A DNA stretch of 64,000 nt from Mycolicibacillus trivialis (lineage in GTDB: Bacteria > Actinomycetota > Actinomycetes > Mycobacteriales > Mycobacteriaceae), in assembly GCF_002102395.1 (NCBI RefSeq), contig NZ_LQPZ01000037.1:1-64000 (forward strand), written 5' to 3'. The position numbers and the translations under genes were made by a program. The notes below the pieces were generated by a model. It was not told the origin of the DNA and did not search any database. It saw only the letters and a program-made list of their open reading frames with translations. The stretch's first letter is position 1. Each line of letters opens with the position of its first letter. Positions 32,934-41,984 of the stretch are shown here, one piece after another.

Positions 32934-34088
32934 ATGAAGGTCCGCGCCCAGGTAGCCGACACGGTACGGCCCACGGTGGCCGGCGCCGAGCGGCACCGCG
33001 GCTGGCATCTCGCCCGCACGCTCGCCGCCCGGATCACCACGCCGCTGCTGCCCGACGACTACCTGCGCCTGGTCAACCCGCTGTGGTCGGCCCGCGAGTT
33101 GCGGGGCAGGGTGCTCGAGGTGCGCCGGGAGACCGAGGACGCGGCCACCCTGGTCATCAAACCGGGGTGGGGGTTCGACTTCGACTACGCCCCCGGCCAG
33201 TACATCGGGATCGGCCTGCTCGTCGACGGCCGCTGGCGGTGGCGGTCCTACTCGCTGACCTCCAGCCCGGTGACCGCGGGCACCGAGGCCGACGGGCGTA
33301 CCATCACCATCGGCGTCAAGGCGATGCCCGAGGGGTTCCTCTCCAGCCATCTGGTCGGCGGGGTCCGGCCCGGCACCGTGGTGCGGCTGGCCGCCCCGCA
33401 GGGCAACTTCATCCTGCCCGACCCGGCGCCGCCGCAGATGCTCTTCCTCACCGCCGGTTCCGGCATCACCCCGGTGCTGTCGATGCTGCGCACCCTGGCC
33501 CGGCGCGGCCAACTCGACGACGGCGCCGACGTGGTGCACCTGCACTCCGCCCCCAGCTCCGGGGAGACCATGTTCGGCGCGGAGTTGGCGGCGCTGACCG
33601 AGGCCCACAGTGGCTACCGGCTGAGCCTGCGGGAGACCCGCGTCGCCGGGCGGCTGGATCTGGCCGGGCCGGCGGCCCTCGACGCGGCGGTGCCCGACTG
33701 GCGACAGCGCGAGACCTGGGCGTGCGGACCGCAGGCGATGCTCGACGACGCCGAACGGCTCTGGTCGGCGGCCGGTATCGACGACCGGCTGCACCTGGAG
33801 CGGTTCGCGGTGACGCGGGCGGCGCCCGCCGGTGTCGGCGGCACGGTGACGTTCGCCCGCAGCGGCCGCAGCGTCACCGTCGACGGGGCGACCTCGCTGA
33901 TGGAGGCGGGGGAGGGCGTCGGGGTGCAGATGCCGTTCGGCTGCCGGATGGGCATCTGCCAGTCGTGTGTGGTCGGTCTGGTCGAGGGGCACGTCCGTGA
34001 CCTGCGCACCGGCGCCGAGCATGATCCGGGCACCCGCATCCAGACCTGTGTGAGCGCGCCGTCCGGGGACTGCGTGCTCGACATCTGA
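32934..34088 (+). CDS. Ferredoxin reductase-type electron transfer partner of DesA3 (Rv3230c-like)
   Basis: 384-aa oxidoreductase feeding NADPH electrons to the stearoyl-CoA desaturase. FAD domain with [15 protein letters not shown](P) domain with [18 protein letters not shown] and [14 protein letters not shown], then a plant-type [2Fe-2S] domain: CRMGICQSC (C-x4-C-x2-C) with the distal Cys in [11 protein letters not shown] 32934 is preferred, as GGGGAAG lies just upstream and the palindrome falls in the leader; ATG 32919 or an earlier start at 32868 are alternatives. Precedes desA3 by 89 bp. Confidence 0.9.
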   Translation: MKVRAQVADTVRPTVAGAERHRGWHLARTLAARITTPLLPDDYLRLVNPLWSARELRGRVLEVRRETEDAATLVIKPGWGFDFDYAPGQYIGIGLLVDGRWRWRSYSLTSSPVTAGTEADGRTITIGVKAMPEGFLSSHLVGGVRPGTVVRLAAPQGNFILPDPAPPQMLFLTAGSGITPVLSMLRTLARRGQLDDGADVVHLHSAPSSGETMFGAELAALTEAHSGYRLSLRETRVAGRLDLAGPAALDAAVPDWRQRETWACGPQAMLDDAERLWSAAGIDDRLHLERFAVTRAAPAGVGGTVTFARSGRSVTVDGATSLMEAGEGVGVQMPFGCRMGICQSCVVGLVEGHVRDLRTGAEHDPGTRIQTCVSAPSGDCVLDI

Positions 34089-34102
34089 GCGGCTACCCAC
34101 TA

Positions 34103-34126
34103 GTAACCTACGGTGTCGTAGGTTAC
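34103..34126. promoter_or_regulatory. Palindromic operator before desA3
   Basis: 10-bp arms GTAACCTACG and CGTAGGTTAC around a 4-nt centre GTGT, the same element as at 32895. A further half-site (GTCGTAGGTAG, 34130-34140) follows. 52 bp upstream of the desA3 ATG, so desA3 likely has its own regulated promoter in addition to read-through. Confidence 0.7.
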
Positions 34127-34177
34127 GCTGTCGTAGGTAGCGTGAAAGACCGGTCCGAGGAACTGAGAGGAGGCGCG

Positions 34178-35452
34178 ATGGCCATCACCGATCTGCCCGC
34201 GTTCGCGCACTTGAGCGACGACGACGTGGCGAACCTCGGCATCGAACTCGACGCGATCCGCCGGGACGTCGAAGACTCGCTGGGGGAGCGCGACGCCCGC
34301 TACATCCGGCGCACGATCGCCGCCCAACGGCTGCTGGAGGTCTCCGGACGGCTGCTGCTGGCGGCCAGCGCCAAGCGGTCGGCGTGGTGGGCCGGGGCGG
34401 CGACCCTGGGCGCGGCCAAGATCATCGAGAACATGGAGATCGGCCACAACGTCATGCACGGCCAGTGGGACTGGATGAACGACCCGGAGATCCACTCCTC
34501 GAGCTGGGAGTGGGACATGACCGGCGCGTCCAAGCACTGGCGGTTCACCCACAACTTCCAGCACCACAAGTACACCAACGTCATGGGCATGGACGACGAC
34601 GTGGGCTTCGGGATGCTGCGCGTGACCCGCGACCAGCGCTGGCAGCGGTTCAACCTGTTCAACGTGGTGTTCAACACGATCCTGGCGGTCGGCTTCGAAT
34701 GGGGGGTCGGGTTGCAGCACCTGGAGATCGGCAAGATCTTCAAGGGTCGCGCCAACCGGCAGGCCACCCTGGTGCGGCTGCGGGAGTTCCTGGCCAAGGC
34801 CGCCCGCCAGGTGGTCAAGGACTACCTGGCGTTCCCGGCGCTGACCGCGCTGTCCCCGGGCGCCACGTTCCGCTCGACGCTGACCGCCAACGCCACCGCC
34901 AACGTGATCCGCAACCTGTGGTCCAACGCGATCATCTTCTGCGGGCACTTCCCCGACGGTGCCGAGAAGTTCACCAAGGACGACCTGGAGAACGAAACCC
35001 GCGGCCAGTGGTACCTGCGGCAGATGCTGGGCAGCGCCAACATCGACGCCGGCCCGGCCATGCGGTTCTTCTCCGGCAACCTGTGCCATCAGATCGAGCA
35101 TCACCTCTACCCGGACCTGCCCAGCAACCGGCTGGCCGAGGTCGCGGTGCGGGTTCGCGACGTCTGCGACCGCTACGACCTGCCCTACACCACCGGGCCC
35201 TTCCTGGTGCAGTACGCCAAGACGTGGCGCACCATCGCCAAGTTGTCGCTGCCGAACCGCTACCTGCTGGCCAGCGCCGACGACGCCCCGGAGACCCGCA
35301 GCGAGAAGATGTTCGCCGAGTTGGGCCCGGGTTTCGCGACCGTGGAGCGGGGCCGGCGCCGCGGGCTGAAATCGGCGATCGCCGCGGTGCGTGCCCGTAG
35401 CCGCGCCGAGGGGCCCACCGCGCCGCAGGCCGACGACAGCGTGGCGGCCTGA
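34178..35452 (+). CDS. desA3: Stearoyl-CoA delta-9 desaturase
   Basis: 424-aa membrane di-iron desaturase converting stearoyl-CoA to oleoyl-CoA. Histidine boxes: HNVMH (HxxxH), HNFQHH (HxxHH) and HQIEHHLYPD (HxxHH). Hydrophobic stretches around residues 70-90 and 160-180. ATG 34178 follows GAGAGGAGG; an upstream in-frame GTG at 34142 lacks this. Electron supply from the adjacent [2Fe-2S] reductase; both genes carry the same palindromic operator. Confidence 0.95.
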   Translation: MAITDLPAFAHLSDDDVANLGIELDAIRRDVEDSLGERDARYIRRTIAAQRLLEVSGRLLLAASAKRSAWWAGAATLGAAKIIENMEIGHNVMHGQWDWMNDPEIHSSSWEWDMTGASKHWRFTHNFQHHKYTNVMGMDDDVGFGMLRVTRDQRWQRFNLFNVVFNTILAVGFEWGVGLQHLEIGKIFKGRANRQATLVRLREFLAKAARQVVKDYLAFPALTALSPGATFRSTLTANATANVIRNLWSNAIIFCGHFPDGAEKFTKDDLENETRGQWYLRQMLGSANIDAGPAMRFFSGNLCHQIEHHLYPDLPSNRLAEVAVRVRDVCDRYDLPYTTGPFLVQYAKTWRTIAKLSLPNRYLLASADDAPETRSEKMFAELGPGFATVERGRRRGLKSAIAAVRARSRAEGPTAPQADDSVAA

Positions 35453-35463
35453 GCCGATTCGGC

Positions 35464-36444
35464 TCAGGCCTCCCGCAGCGCCACCAGCAGCCGCCGCGCC
35501 GCCTCGACGCGGCGGGCGGCCGGGCCGGTTACCGCGTCCAACGCGCACTCCGGGTCGGCGGGCGGCCCCAGATGCCCGCAGCCGCGCGGACATCCGGTGA
35601 TCAGCTCGGCCAGATCCGAGAACGCCAGCAGCACGTCGTCGGGTTCGGCGTGGGCCAGCCCGAACGAGCGGATCCCCGGGGTGTCGATCACCCAGCCCCC
35701 GCCGGGCAGCGGCAACGCCACCGACCCGGTCGAGGTGTGCCTGCCCTTGCCGATCTCCGAGACCGCCCCGGTCCGCCGGTCGGCGTCGGGCACCAACCGG
35801 TTGACCAACGTGGATTTTCCGACCCCGGAATGGCCGAGCAGCACCGTGGTGTGGTCGGCGAGTGTGGCGGTGAGCGCGTCGAGCGGATCGTCGAGGCCGG
35901 CGACGAGCACGGTCAGATCCAGGTCGGCGAACTGTTCGCGGATCGGTTCGGCGGGCGCCAGATCGGATTTGGTCAGGCACAGGATCGGCGTGAGCCCGCC
36001 GACGTAGGCGGCGATCAGGGTGCGGTCGACCAGCCCGGTCCGTGGCGGCGGGTCGGCCAGCGCCATCACGATCAACAACTGGTCGGCGTTGGCGACCACC
36101 ACCCGTTCGGTGGGGTCGGTGTCATCGGCGGTGCGCCGCAACACCGTTCGCCGCGGTCGGCGTCGGACGATGCGGGCCAGGGTGTCCGGGCGGCCGGACA
36201 GGTCGCCGACCATGTCGACGCGGTCGCCGACCACGATCGGGGTGCGGCCCAGTTCGCGTGCCCGCATCGCGGTGACGGTGCGCTGCGCAGCGTCGTCGAG
36301 CACACAGCCCCACCGGCCGCGGTCGACCGAGACCACCATCGCGGGCCGCGCGTCGGCGTGCTCCGGGCGGATCTTGGTGCGGGGCCGGGAGCCCCGCCCG
36401 GAGCGGATCCGGACGTCGGATTCGTCGTAGTCGCCGGGCCTCAC
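35464..36444 (-). CDS. rsgA: Ribosome small subunit GTPase RsgA
   Basis: 326-aa circularly permuted GTPase of 30S maturation. N-terminal OB fold ([15 protein letters not shown].. [10 protein letters not shown]), G4 LTKSDL before G1 GHSGVGKST and G3 [10 protein letters not shown], confirming the permuted order; C-terminal zinc knuckle [19 protein letters not shown] 36444 overlaps the aroA stop (GTGA). Convergent with desA3, 11 bp between stops. Confidence 0.96.
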   Translation of the reverse strand: MRPGDYDESDVRIRSGRGSRPRTKIRPEHADARPAMVVSVDRGRWGCVLDDAAQRTVTAMRARELGRTPIVVGDRVDMVGDLSGRPDTLARIVRRRPRRTVLRRTADDTDPTERVVVANADQLLIVMALADPPPRTGLVDRTLIAAYVGGLTPILCLTKSDLAPAEPIREQFADLDLTVLVAGLDDPLDALTATLADHTTVLLGHSGVGKSTLVNRLVPDADRRTGAVSEIGKGRHTSTGSVALPLPGGGWVIDTPGIRSFGLAHAEPDDVLLAFSDLAELITGCPRGCGHLGPPADPECALDAVTGPAARRVEAARRLLVALREA

Positions 36445-37730
36445 CCGTGCGGCTCACCGTCGAGCATCCGGGCCCACAGCCCCGCGAAGTCCGGCAGGGT
36501 CTTGGCGGTGGTGTCGATGTCGTCGACTTCGACGCCGGGCACCCGCAGCCCCAAAATCGCACCCGCGGTGGCCATCCGGTGGTCGGCGTAGGATCGCCAC
36601 AGCCCACCGTGCAGTTCGGTGGCGGTGATGACCAACCCGTCGGCGGTCTCCTCGCAGCGGCCCCCGAGGCGGGTGATCTCGGTGCGCAGCGCCGCCAGCC
36701 GGTCGGTCTCGTGGCCGCGCAGGTGCGCGATGCCGCTCAGCCGGGACACCGAACCGGGGGCGGCGAGCGCGGCCAGCGCCGCCACCGACGGAGTGAGCTC
36801 GCCGACGTCGTGCAGGTCGATGTCGAACCCGTCGTAGCCGGGCGCGCCGGTGACCGCCAGGTGCGGGTCCTCGGGCCCGGTGTGGTGGTGCACGGTGGCC
36901 CCGGTGTGGGCCAGGATCGCGGTGACCGCCTCCACCGGTTGGATGCTCGACGCGGGCCAGCCGGCGAGCCGCACGGTGCCGCCGGTGACCACGGCGGCGG
37001 CCAGGAACGGCACCGCGTTGGACAGGTCGGGTTCGATGACCCAGTGCCGGGCGGCGACCTGGCCCGGTGCGACCCGCCAGCGGCGGGCGGCGGAGTCGTC
37101 GACGCTCACCCCGGCCTGCCGCAGCATGGTCACCGTCATCGCCACGTGCGGGGCGGAGGGCACGGTCGCGCCGGTGTGCTCGACGGTGACGCCGTCGCGG
37201 AACCGCGCCCCCGACAGCAGCAGCCCGGAGACGAACTGGGAGGACGCCGAGGCGTCGATGGCGACGGTCCCACCGGCCACCGCACCCGCGCCGTGCACCA
37301 CGAACGGCAGCCCGTCACCCTCGATCCGCACGCCGAGACCGCCGAGCGCGGCCAGCAGCGGTGCGATCGGGCGAACCCGGGCGGCCTCGTCGCCGTCGAA
37401 GGTGACCGCGGCACCCCCCAGCGCCGCCAGCGGCGGCACGAACCGCAGCACCGTGCCGGCCAGCCCGCAGTCCACCTTGGCGTACGGCTCCGGGCCGATG
37501 GCCCCGCTGAGGGCCAGTTCGGAGCCGTCGCCGTCGACGTGCAGCCCCAGCGTGCGCAGCGCCGCGATCATCAGGTCGGTGTCGCGGCTGCGCAGCGCGC
37601 CGCTGATCGTGGCCGGGCCGTCGGCGAGCGCGGAGAGCAGCAGCGCGCGGTTGGTCAGCGACTTCGAACCGGGCACCCGGACCGTCGCGTGCACCGGTGT
37701 CGCCGGGCGGGGAGCGGACCAGGTGTTCAC
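36441..37730 (-). CDS. aroA: 3-phosphoshikimate 1-carboxyvinyltransferase (EPSP synthase)
   Basis: 429-aa enzyme adding PEP to shikimate-3-P in chorismate synthesis. N-terminal substrate loop [20 protein letters not shown], the PEP-binding region [10 protein letters not shown] near residue 90, and [16 protein letters not shown] near the C-terminus. Start GTG 37730 ([24 protein letters not shown]) is favoured; an ATG 81 bp upstream would overlap the divergent SRAP gene. Coupled to rsgA by overlapping stop/start. Confidence 0.96.
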   Translation of the reverse strand: MNTWSAPRPATPVHATVRVPGSKSLTNRALLLSALADGPATISGALRSRDTDLMIAALRTLGLHVDGDGSELALSGAIGPEPYAKVDCGLAGTVLRFVPPLAALGGAAVTFDGDEAARVRPIAPLLAALGGLGVRIEGDGLPFVVHGAGAVAGGTVAIDASASSQFVSGLLLSGARFRDGVTVEHTGATVPSAPHVAMTVTMLRQAGVSVDDSAARRWRVAPGQVAARHWVIEPDLSNAVPFLAAAVVTGGTVRLAGWPASSIQPVEAVTAILAHTGATVHHHTGPEDPHLAVTGAPGYDGFDIDLHDVGELTPSVAALAALAAPGSVSRLSGIAHLRGHETDRLAALRTEITRLGGRCEETADGLVITATELHGGLWRSYADHRMATAGAILGLRVPGVEVDDIDTTAKTLPDFAGLWARMLDGEPHG

Positions 37731-37774
37731 GGCTCCATCCTGCCTTGTCGCCGGTTTCTGCCACCATGGACGGT

Positions 37775-38626
37775 GTGTGTGGACGATTCGCGGTGACGGT
37801 CGACCCGGCACTGCTGGCCGCCGAGATCGACGCCGTCGACGAGACCGCCGGAGCCGGTCCGGCCGCCGCGGCGGGCACCGGTCCCGACTACACCGTCCCC
37901 AATTACGCCGCCCCTAATTACACCGGCCCTAATTACAACGTGGCCCCCACCACCGCGATCGCCACCGTCGTGCGCCGCCACGCCCGCCCGGAGGAGCCGG
38001 AGCCACTCGATGACCCCGCCGGTGTCGCGACCCGGCGGGTGCGGTTGATGCGCTGGGGGCTGGTGCCGCCCTGGGTCAAACCCGGCCAGGACGGGGCGCC
38101 GCAGACCACCCGGCTGCTGATCAACGCCCGCGCGGACAACGCCACCAGTTCGCCGGCGTTTCGCGCCGCGGCCCGGTCCCGACGCTGCCTGATCCCGATG
38201 GACGGCTGGTACGAGTGGCGGGCCGAACCGCCCACCGCCGTCGCCGGGCGCGCCACCCGGGCCCGCAAGACCCCGTTCTACCTGTCCCGCACCGACGGGA
38301 AACGGCTGATGATGGCCGGGCTGTGGTCGGTGTGGCGACCCGACGAGCGGTCCGCGCCGCTACTCAGCTGCGCGATCATCACCACCGACGCGGTCGGCCC
38401 GCTCGCCGAGGTCCATGACCGGATGCCGTTGCCGATCGCCGAATCGGACTGGGACCGCTGGCTGGACCCCGACACCCCGGCCGACCCCGCCCTGCTGTCG
38501 GGGACCCCCGACGCCGCCGCGATCACCGCCCGTGAGGTCTCCACTCTGGTCAACAACGTCCGCAACAACGGCCCGGAGTTGCTCGACCCGGCCGGGCCGC
38601 AGCCCTGGCAGCCGACACTGCTGTAG
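37775..38626 (+). CDS. SRAP (HMCES/YedK) DNA-protein crosslink protein
   Basis: 283-aa SOS-response-associated peptidase that crosslinks to abasic sites in single-stranded DNA through Cys2. GTG 37775 is chosen because it makes the sequence begin M-C-G-R-F with the catalytic cysteine at position 2; an ATG at 37766 would bury it. Other active-site segments: [32 protein letters not shown] and VHDRMP. An unusual triple PNY repeat precedes the NVAPTT loop. Divergent from aroA, 44 bp apart. Confidence 0.93.
   Translation: MCGRFAVTVDPALLAAEIDAVDETAGAGPAAAAGTGPDYTVPNYAAPNYTGPNYNVAPTTAIATVVRRHARPEEPEPLDDPAGVATRRVRLMRWGLVPPWVKPGQDGAPQTTRLLINARADNATSSPAFRAAARSRRCLIPMDGWYEWRAEPPTAVAGRATRARKTPFYLSRTDGKRLMMAGLWSVWRPDERSAPLLSCAIITTDAVGPLAEVHDRMPLPIAESDWDRWLDPDTPADPALLSGTPDAAAITAREVSTLVNNVRNNGPELLDPAGPQPWQPTLL
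37892..37936 (+). repeat. Three 15-bp in-frame repeats (xx-P-N-Y) in the SRAP gene
   Basis: Three consecutive pentapeptides [15 protein letters not shown] immediately before NVAPTT, each encoded with AAT-TAC codons; AAT is rare in this GC-rich genome. The family normally has one N-Y-N-V-A-P. It looks like a local expansion of the active-site entry loop by slippage. Confidence 0.8.
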
Positions 38627-38639
38627 CGCTCGGGCAGCA

Positions 38640-38672
38640 AAATGCCCCGGAACCGCGGGTTCCGGGGCATTT
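38640..38672. terminator. Strong bidirectional terminator between SRAP and rubB copy 2
   Basis: Perfect 15-bp stem (AAATGCCCCGGAACC and its complement) with a GCG loop, in the 59-bp gap between two convergent genes. A-rich and T-rich ends flank the stem on both strands, fitting intrinsic termination in either direction. Confidence 0.85.
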
Positions 38673-38685
38673 CGGCTGCGGCCGG

Positions 38686-38868
38686 TCAGGCCCGCTCGAC
38701 CTCGACCATCTCGAAGTCGGTTTTGGCGGCGCCGCAATCCGGGCAGCTCCAGTCCTCGGGGATGTCGGCCCAGCGGGTGCCGGGCTCGATGCCGTCCTCC
38801 GGCCAGCCCTTGGCCTCGTCGTACTCGAAGCCGCACTGCACGCAGACGAACAGTTTGTAGTCGCTCAT
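38686..38868 (-). CDS. rubB: Rubredoxin (RubB type), copy 2
   Basis: 60-aa rubredoxin with CVQCG and CPDCG iron loops; differs from copy 1 at three positions (Asp/Glu31-type change in GIEPGT, and the last residues VERA versus VARP). DNA identity is also near complete, indicating recent duplication or gene conversion. Last gene of alkB-rubA-rubB; ATG overlaps the RubA stop (ATGA). Confidence 0.95.
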   Translation of the reverse strand: MSDYKLFVCVQCGFEYDEAKGWPEDGIEPGTRWADIPEDWSCPDCGAAKTDFEMVEVERA

Positions 38869-39038
38869 CGGGTCACCTCCAGCTCATCGAAATCGATCTT
38901 GTCGCGCACCGCACAGTCCGGGCAGGCCCAGTCCTCGGGAATGTCGGCCCACGCGGTCCCGGGCGGAAAGCCCTCCCGGGCCGCGCCGCGGGCCTCGTCG
39001 TAGAGGTAGCCGCAGCCCGGGCAGCGGTAGGCGGCCAT
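38865..39038 (-). CDS. rubA: Rubredoxin (RubA type)
   Basis: 57-aa rubredoxin beginning [18 protein letters not shown], with CPGC (residues 6-9) and CPDC (39-42) iron-binding pairs, and PEDWACPDC typical of the family. Too short for length-filtered gene callers. Both ends use ATGA overlaps, with alkB upstream and rubB downstream, so three proteins are translationally coupled. Its final LEVTR matches the C-terminal tail of AlkB copy 1. Confidence 0.92.
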   Translation of the reverse strand: MAAYRCPGCGYLYDEARGAAREGFPPGTAWADIPEDWACPDCAVRDKIDFDELEVTR

Positions 39039-40285
39039 CAGGCCACCGCCGGGTAGCGGGCGAGCACCCTGTCACGCACCCGCGGGTGGATGTTGGCCCG
39101 GGTGATGTCACCGTCGTAGTGCTCGAGCACCCGGTGGTCCATCAGCTTCCGCCACACCGGCGGGAAGTAGGTCACCGCGATCAGCGATCCGTAACCGGCC
39201 GGCAGGTTCGGTGACTCCGCCATGCTGCGCAGGGTCTGGTAGCGCCGGGTCGGGTTGGCGTGGTGGTCGCTGTGGCGCTGCAGGTGGTAGAGGAACAGGT
39301 TGGTGACCAGATGGTCGGAGTTCCAGCTGTGCTGCGGCGTGCACCGCTCGTAGCGGCCGTTCTCCCGCTTCTGGCGCACCAACCCGTAGTGCTCGAGGTA
39401 GTTCACCGACTCCAGCAGCGAGAACCCGTAGATCGCCTGGATGACGATCAGCGGGACCAGCGCCGGGCCGAAGACGGCGACCAGCACACCCCAGAACACG
39501 ATCGACATCGCCCAGGCGTTGAGCACGTCGTTGCCCGGCCAGGTCCGCGGGTTCCACGGGTTCTTGCCGAGCCGGCGGATACGTTGGGCCTCCAGGCGCA
39601 GTGCGGAGCGCAGGCTGCCGAACACGGTGCGCGGCAAGAACTCCCAGAACGTCTCGCCGAACCGCGCGGACGCCGGGTCCTCCGGGGTGGCGACCCGCAC
39701 GTGGTGGCCGCGGTTGTGCTCGATGTAGAAGTGGCCGTACCACACCTGGGCCAAGGTGATCTTCGACAGCCAGCGCTCCAGCTCGTCGCGCTTGTGCCCC
39801 ATCTCGTGGGCGGTGTTGATGCCCACCCCGCCGACGGTGCCGACGGTGAACGCGACCCCGATCTTGCCCAGCCAGCCCAGGCCGCCGTCGAAGCCCAGCC
39901 AGCCCAGGTCCGAGGCGGTGAACAGGTAGGCACCGAACAGCACGCTGGCGTACTGGAACGGGATGTAGGCGTAGGTGGCGTAGCGGTAATACTTGTCGTT
40001 CTCCAGCCGCGCCATCGCCTCATCGGGCGGGTTGTGGCCGTCGACGCCGACCCACAGGTCCAGCGCCGGCAGCAGCAGGTAGATCAGGATCGGGCCGATC
40101 CACAGCGGCAGCTGCGCGGCGGTGTGCCAGCCGGCCTGGTTGAGGCCCCAGCTGATCGGCAGCACCAGGAACAGCATGGTGGGCACGAACAGGCCCAGCA
40201 GCCACAGGTAGCGTTTCCGGTCCCGCCAGGCGGCGGGGCCGGCTTCGGCGACGACGGCGTCGCCGGGGTGAGTTGTCGATGTCAC
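39038..40285 (-). CDS. alkB: Alkane 1-monooxygenase, copy 2
   Basis: 415-aa paralog of the AlkB at 7395-8684, with the same histidine boxes ([21 protein letters not shown]) and NYLEHYGL. Mid-protein stretches such as [20 protein letters not shown] are identical in both copies while the N-terminus and membrane segments diverge, a patchy pattern. C-terminus ends ARYPAVA without the rubredoxin-like tail of copy 1. GTG start with GAAGAGGGA upstream. No linked regulator; the 153-bp upstream region shows no operator like that of copy 1. Confidence 0.95.
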   Translation of the reverse strand: MTSTTHPGDAVVAEAGPAAWRDRKRYLWLLGLFVPTMLFLVLPISWGLNQAGWHTAAQLPLWIGPILIYLLLPALDLWVGVDGHNPPDEAMARLENDKYYRYATYAYIPFQYASVLFGAYLFTASDLGWLGFDGGLGWLGKIGVAFTVGTVGGVGINTAHEMGHKRDELERWLSKITLAQVWYGHFYIEHNRGHHVRVATPEDPASARFGETFWEFLPRTVFGSLRSALRLEAQRIRRLGKNPWNPRTWPGNDVLNAWAMSIVFWGVLVAVFGPALVPLIVIQAIYGFSLLESVNYLEHYGLVRQKRENGRYERCTPQHSWNSDHLVTNLFLYHLQRHSDHHANPTRRYQTLRSMAESPNLPAGYGSLIAVTYFPPVWRKLMDHRVLEHYDGDITRANIHPRVRDRVLARYPAVA

Positions 40286-40438
40286 GTCGGTTCCCTCTTC
40301 GTCGCGATGGGCGTTGCTGGTCTCAGCCTCGCAACGACACCGCCGGGGATCGACGTGTCCAGCCGATCAACTTCGGTCCGGCGCTTGGTCCCCGCCGACA
40401 AAAGGTTTCGCGCGATTCCCGCCGGGAAGCCGCCGGTG

Positions 40439-41287
40439 TCAGGGGCCGCAGTAGCCCGGCGGGTTGACCTCGTCGACCCACAGGTCCACACCGAGCTCCC
40501 CGCCGGGCACGCAGTCGTACACCGACAGGTCGGTCACGCCGGACTCGAGCAGCACGTCCTCACAGAGCAGCGAGTGGCCGGTGAACTCACCCGCCGGGCG
40601 GGTGATCACCGCGTAGGCGGCGTCGGCGTAGACCTCGGGTTTGCGGGCGCGGGCCATCGCCTCGTCCCCGCCGAGCAGGTTCTGCACCGCGGCGGTGGCC
40701 ACCATGGTGCGCGGCCACAGCGTGTTGGAGGCGATGCCGTCGGCCCGCAGTTCCTCGGCGATACCCAGCGCGCACAGCGTCATCCCGAACTTGGCCATCA
40801 TGTACGCGGTCGGCTTCAGCCACTGCGACTCCAGCCGGATCGGCGGCGACAACGTCAGGATGTGCGGGTTCTCCCGGCCGCGCAGGTGCGGGATGCAGGC
40901 CTGCGACACCGCGTAGGTGCCGCGCACCTGGATGCCGTTCATCAGGTCGAACCGTTTCAGCGGCACCTCGGTGACCGAACCCAGGTTGATCGCCGAGGCG
41001 TTGTTGACGCAGACGTCGATACCGCCGAACTGTTCGACGGCGGCGGCCACCGCCGCCGTCACCGCCTCGCCGTCGCGGATGTCGCCGACGATCGGCAGTG
41101 CCTGGCCGCCGGCCTCCTCGATCTCGGCGGCCGCGGTGTAGACGGTGCCGTCGAGTTTCGGATGCGGTTCGGCGGTCTTGGCGATCAACGCGATGTTGGC
41201 GCCGTCGCGGGCCGCCCGGGTGGCGATCGCCAACCCGATCCCGCGACTCGCCCCGGAGATGAACATGGTTTTCCCGGCCAGCGACAT
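40439..41287 (-). CDS. Short-chain dehydrogenase/reductase (Rv3224-like)
   Basis: 282-aa NAD(P)-dependent SDR. Cofactor motif GASRGIG at residues 11-17, NNAS at ~95-98, and catalytic YMMAK (Tyr/Lys) in LKPTAYMMAKFGMT. Closest recognisable type is the HSDL2-like group (PHILTLSPPI, ASNTLWPRTMVATAAVQNLLGG). Substrate unknown, possibly a fatty or steroid alcohol. 9 bp downstream of the YbaK gene's stop on the same strand, so probably co-transcribed. Syntenic with Rv3224 from memory. Confidence 0.88.
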   Translation of the reverse strand: MSLAGKTMFISGASRGIGLAIATRAARDGANIALIAKTAEPHPKLDGTVYTAAAEIEEAGGQALPIVGDIRDGEAVTAAVAAAVEQFGGIDVCVNNASAINLGSVTEVPLKRFDLMNGIQVRGTYAVSQACIPHLRGRENPHILTLSPPIRLESQWLKPTAYMMAKFGMTLCALGIAEELRADGIASNTLWPRTMVATAAVQNLLGGDEAMARARKPEVYADAAYAVITRPAGEFTGHSLLCEDVLLESGVTDLSVYDCVPGGELGVDLWVDEVNPPGYCGP

Positions 41288-41296
41288 GCCGTCAGC

Positions 41297-41824
41297 CTAA
41301 TGGCCCCCGGCCGGTCGTGGTGGCGTCTGGCCGGTACGGATATCGGCGGTGACCGCTGCGGTCAGCGCGACCAGGTCGCCCGGCGCCAGCGCCACATCCC
41401 AGCCGCGTCGGCCCGCCGAGCACAGGATCTCGGTGAACTCCAGCGCGGAGGCGTCGACGACGGCGGGCAGCGACCGGCGCTGACCGAGCGGGGAGATCCC
41501 GCCGGTGACGTAGCCGGTGGCGCGCTGCGCCTCGGCCGGGTCGGCCAACCGCACCGCGGCCAGGCCCAAGGCGGCCGCCGCGGCCTTCAGCGACAGCCGG
41601 GCGGGCACCGGCAGCACGGCCACCGCCAGGCCGGCTGGACCGGCCAGAATCAGGGTTTTGAACACCTGGTCGGGGAGGATTCCGGGGTGGTCGGGGCCGG
41701 TCAGCTGCGCGACGGCTTCGGCGCCGAATCCGCGCCGCCGCGGGTCGTGGTGGTAGCGCAGCACCCGGTGCGGCACCCCGGCGGCACGCAGGGCGGCCAG
41801 CGCCGGGGTCGCCGCGGAAGCCAT
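41297..41824 (-). CDS. ybaK: Cys-tRNA(Pro) deacylase YbaK/EbsC family
   Basis: 175-aa trans-editing hydrolase clearing misacylated Cys-tRNA(Pro). Family segments: ALRAAGVPHRVLRYHHDP, DQVFKTLIL (with the conserved Lys), PVPARLSLKAAAAALG, and the TGYVTGGISPLGQRRSLP loop. Full length here, while in M. tuberculosis, from memory, the locus is annotated as fragments. The start ATG at 41824 is just upstream of the SigH-type promoter on the opposite strand. Confidence 0.9.
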   Translation of the reverse strand: MASAATPALAALRAAGVPHRVLRYHHDPRRRGFGAEAVAQLTGPDHPGILPDQVFKTLILAGPAGLAVAVLPVPARLSLKAAAAALGLAAVRLADPAEAQRATGYVTGGISPLGQRRSLPAVVDASALEFTEILCSAGRRGWDVALAPGDLVALTAAVTADIRTGQTPPRPAGGH

Positions 41825-41841
41825 CCGGCCAGGCTAGCGGG

Positions 41842-41868
41842 GGAACAACCGGCGATGAGCGTGGTGTT
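41842..41868 (+). promoter_or_regulatory. Putative SigH-type autoregulatory promoter
   Basis: GGGAACA (-35 core GGAAC at 41842-41846) followed after 19 nt by GTT (41866-41868), the signature of SigH/SigE-class ECF promoters. It would start transcription near 41875 and give a leader of about 110 nt before sigH, consistent with autoregulation of sigH-rshA. Confidence 0.5.
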
Positions 41869-41984
41869 GTTGGGGGCAGTCGCCGCCGGCCGCCGCTGCG
41901 GGCCGCGGCCCGACCCGTAGGATCGAGCGAAGGAGAGCCGCGGTGTTGACTGCGTGTCTGCAACGCCCGAAGGAAGGGACGGCG

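Noticed and set aside
40286-40438. Region between alkB copy 2 and the SDR gene
   Set aside because: Checked for operators, small genes and a relic of a regulator; nothing convincing beyond a ribosome binding site for alkB.
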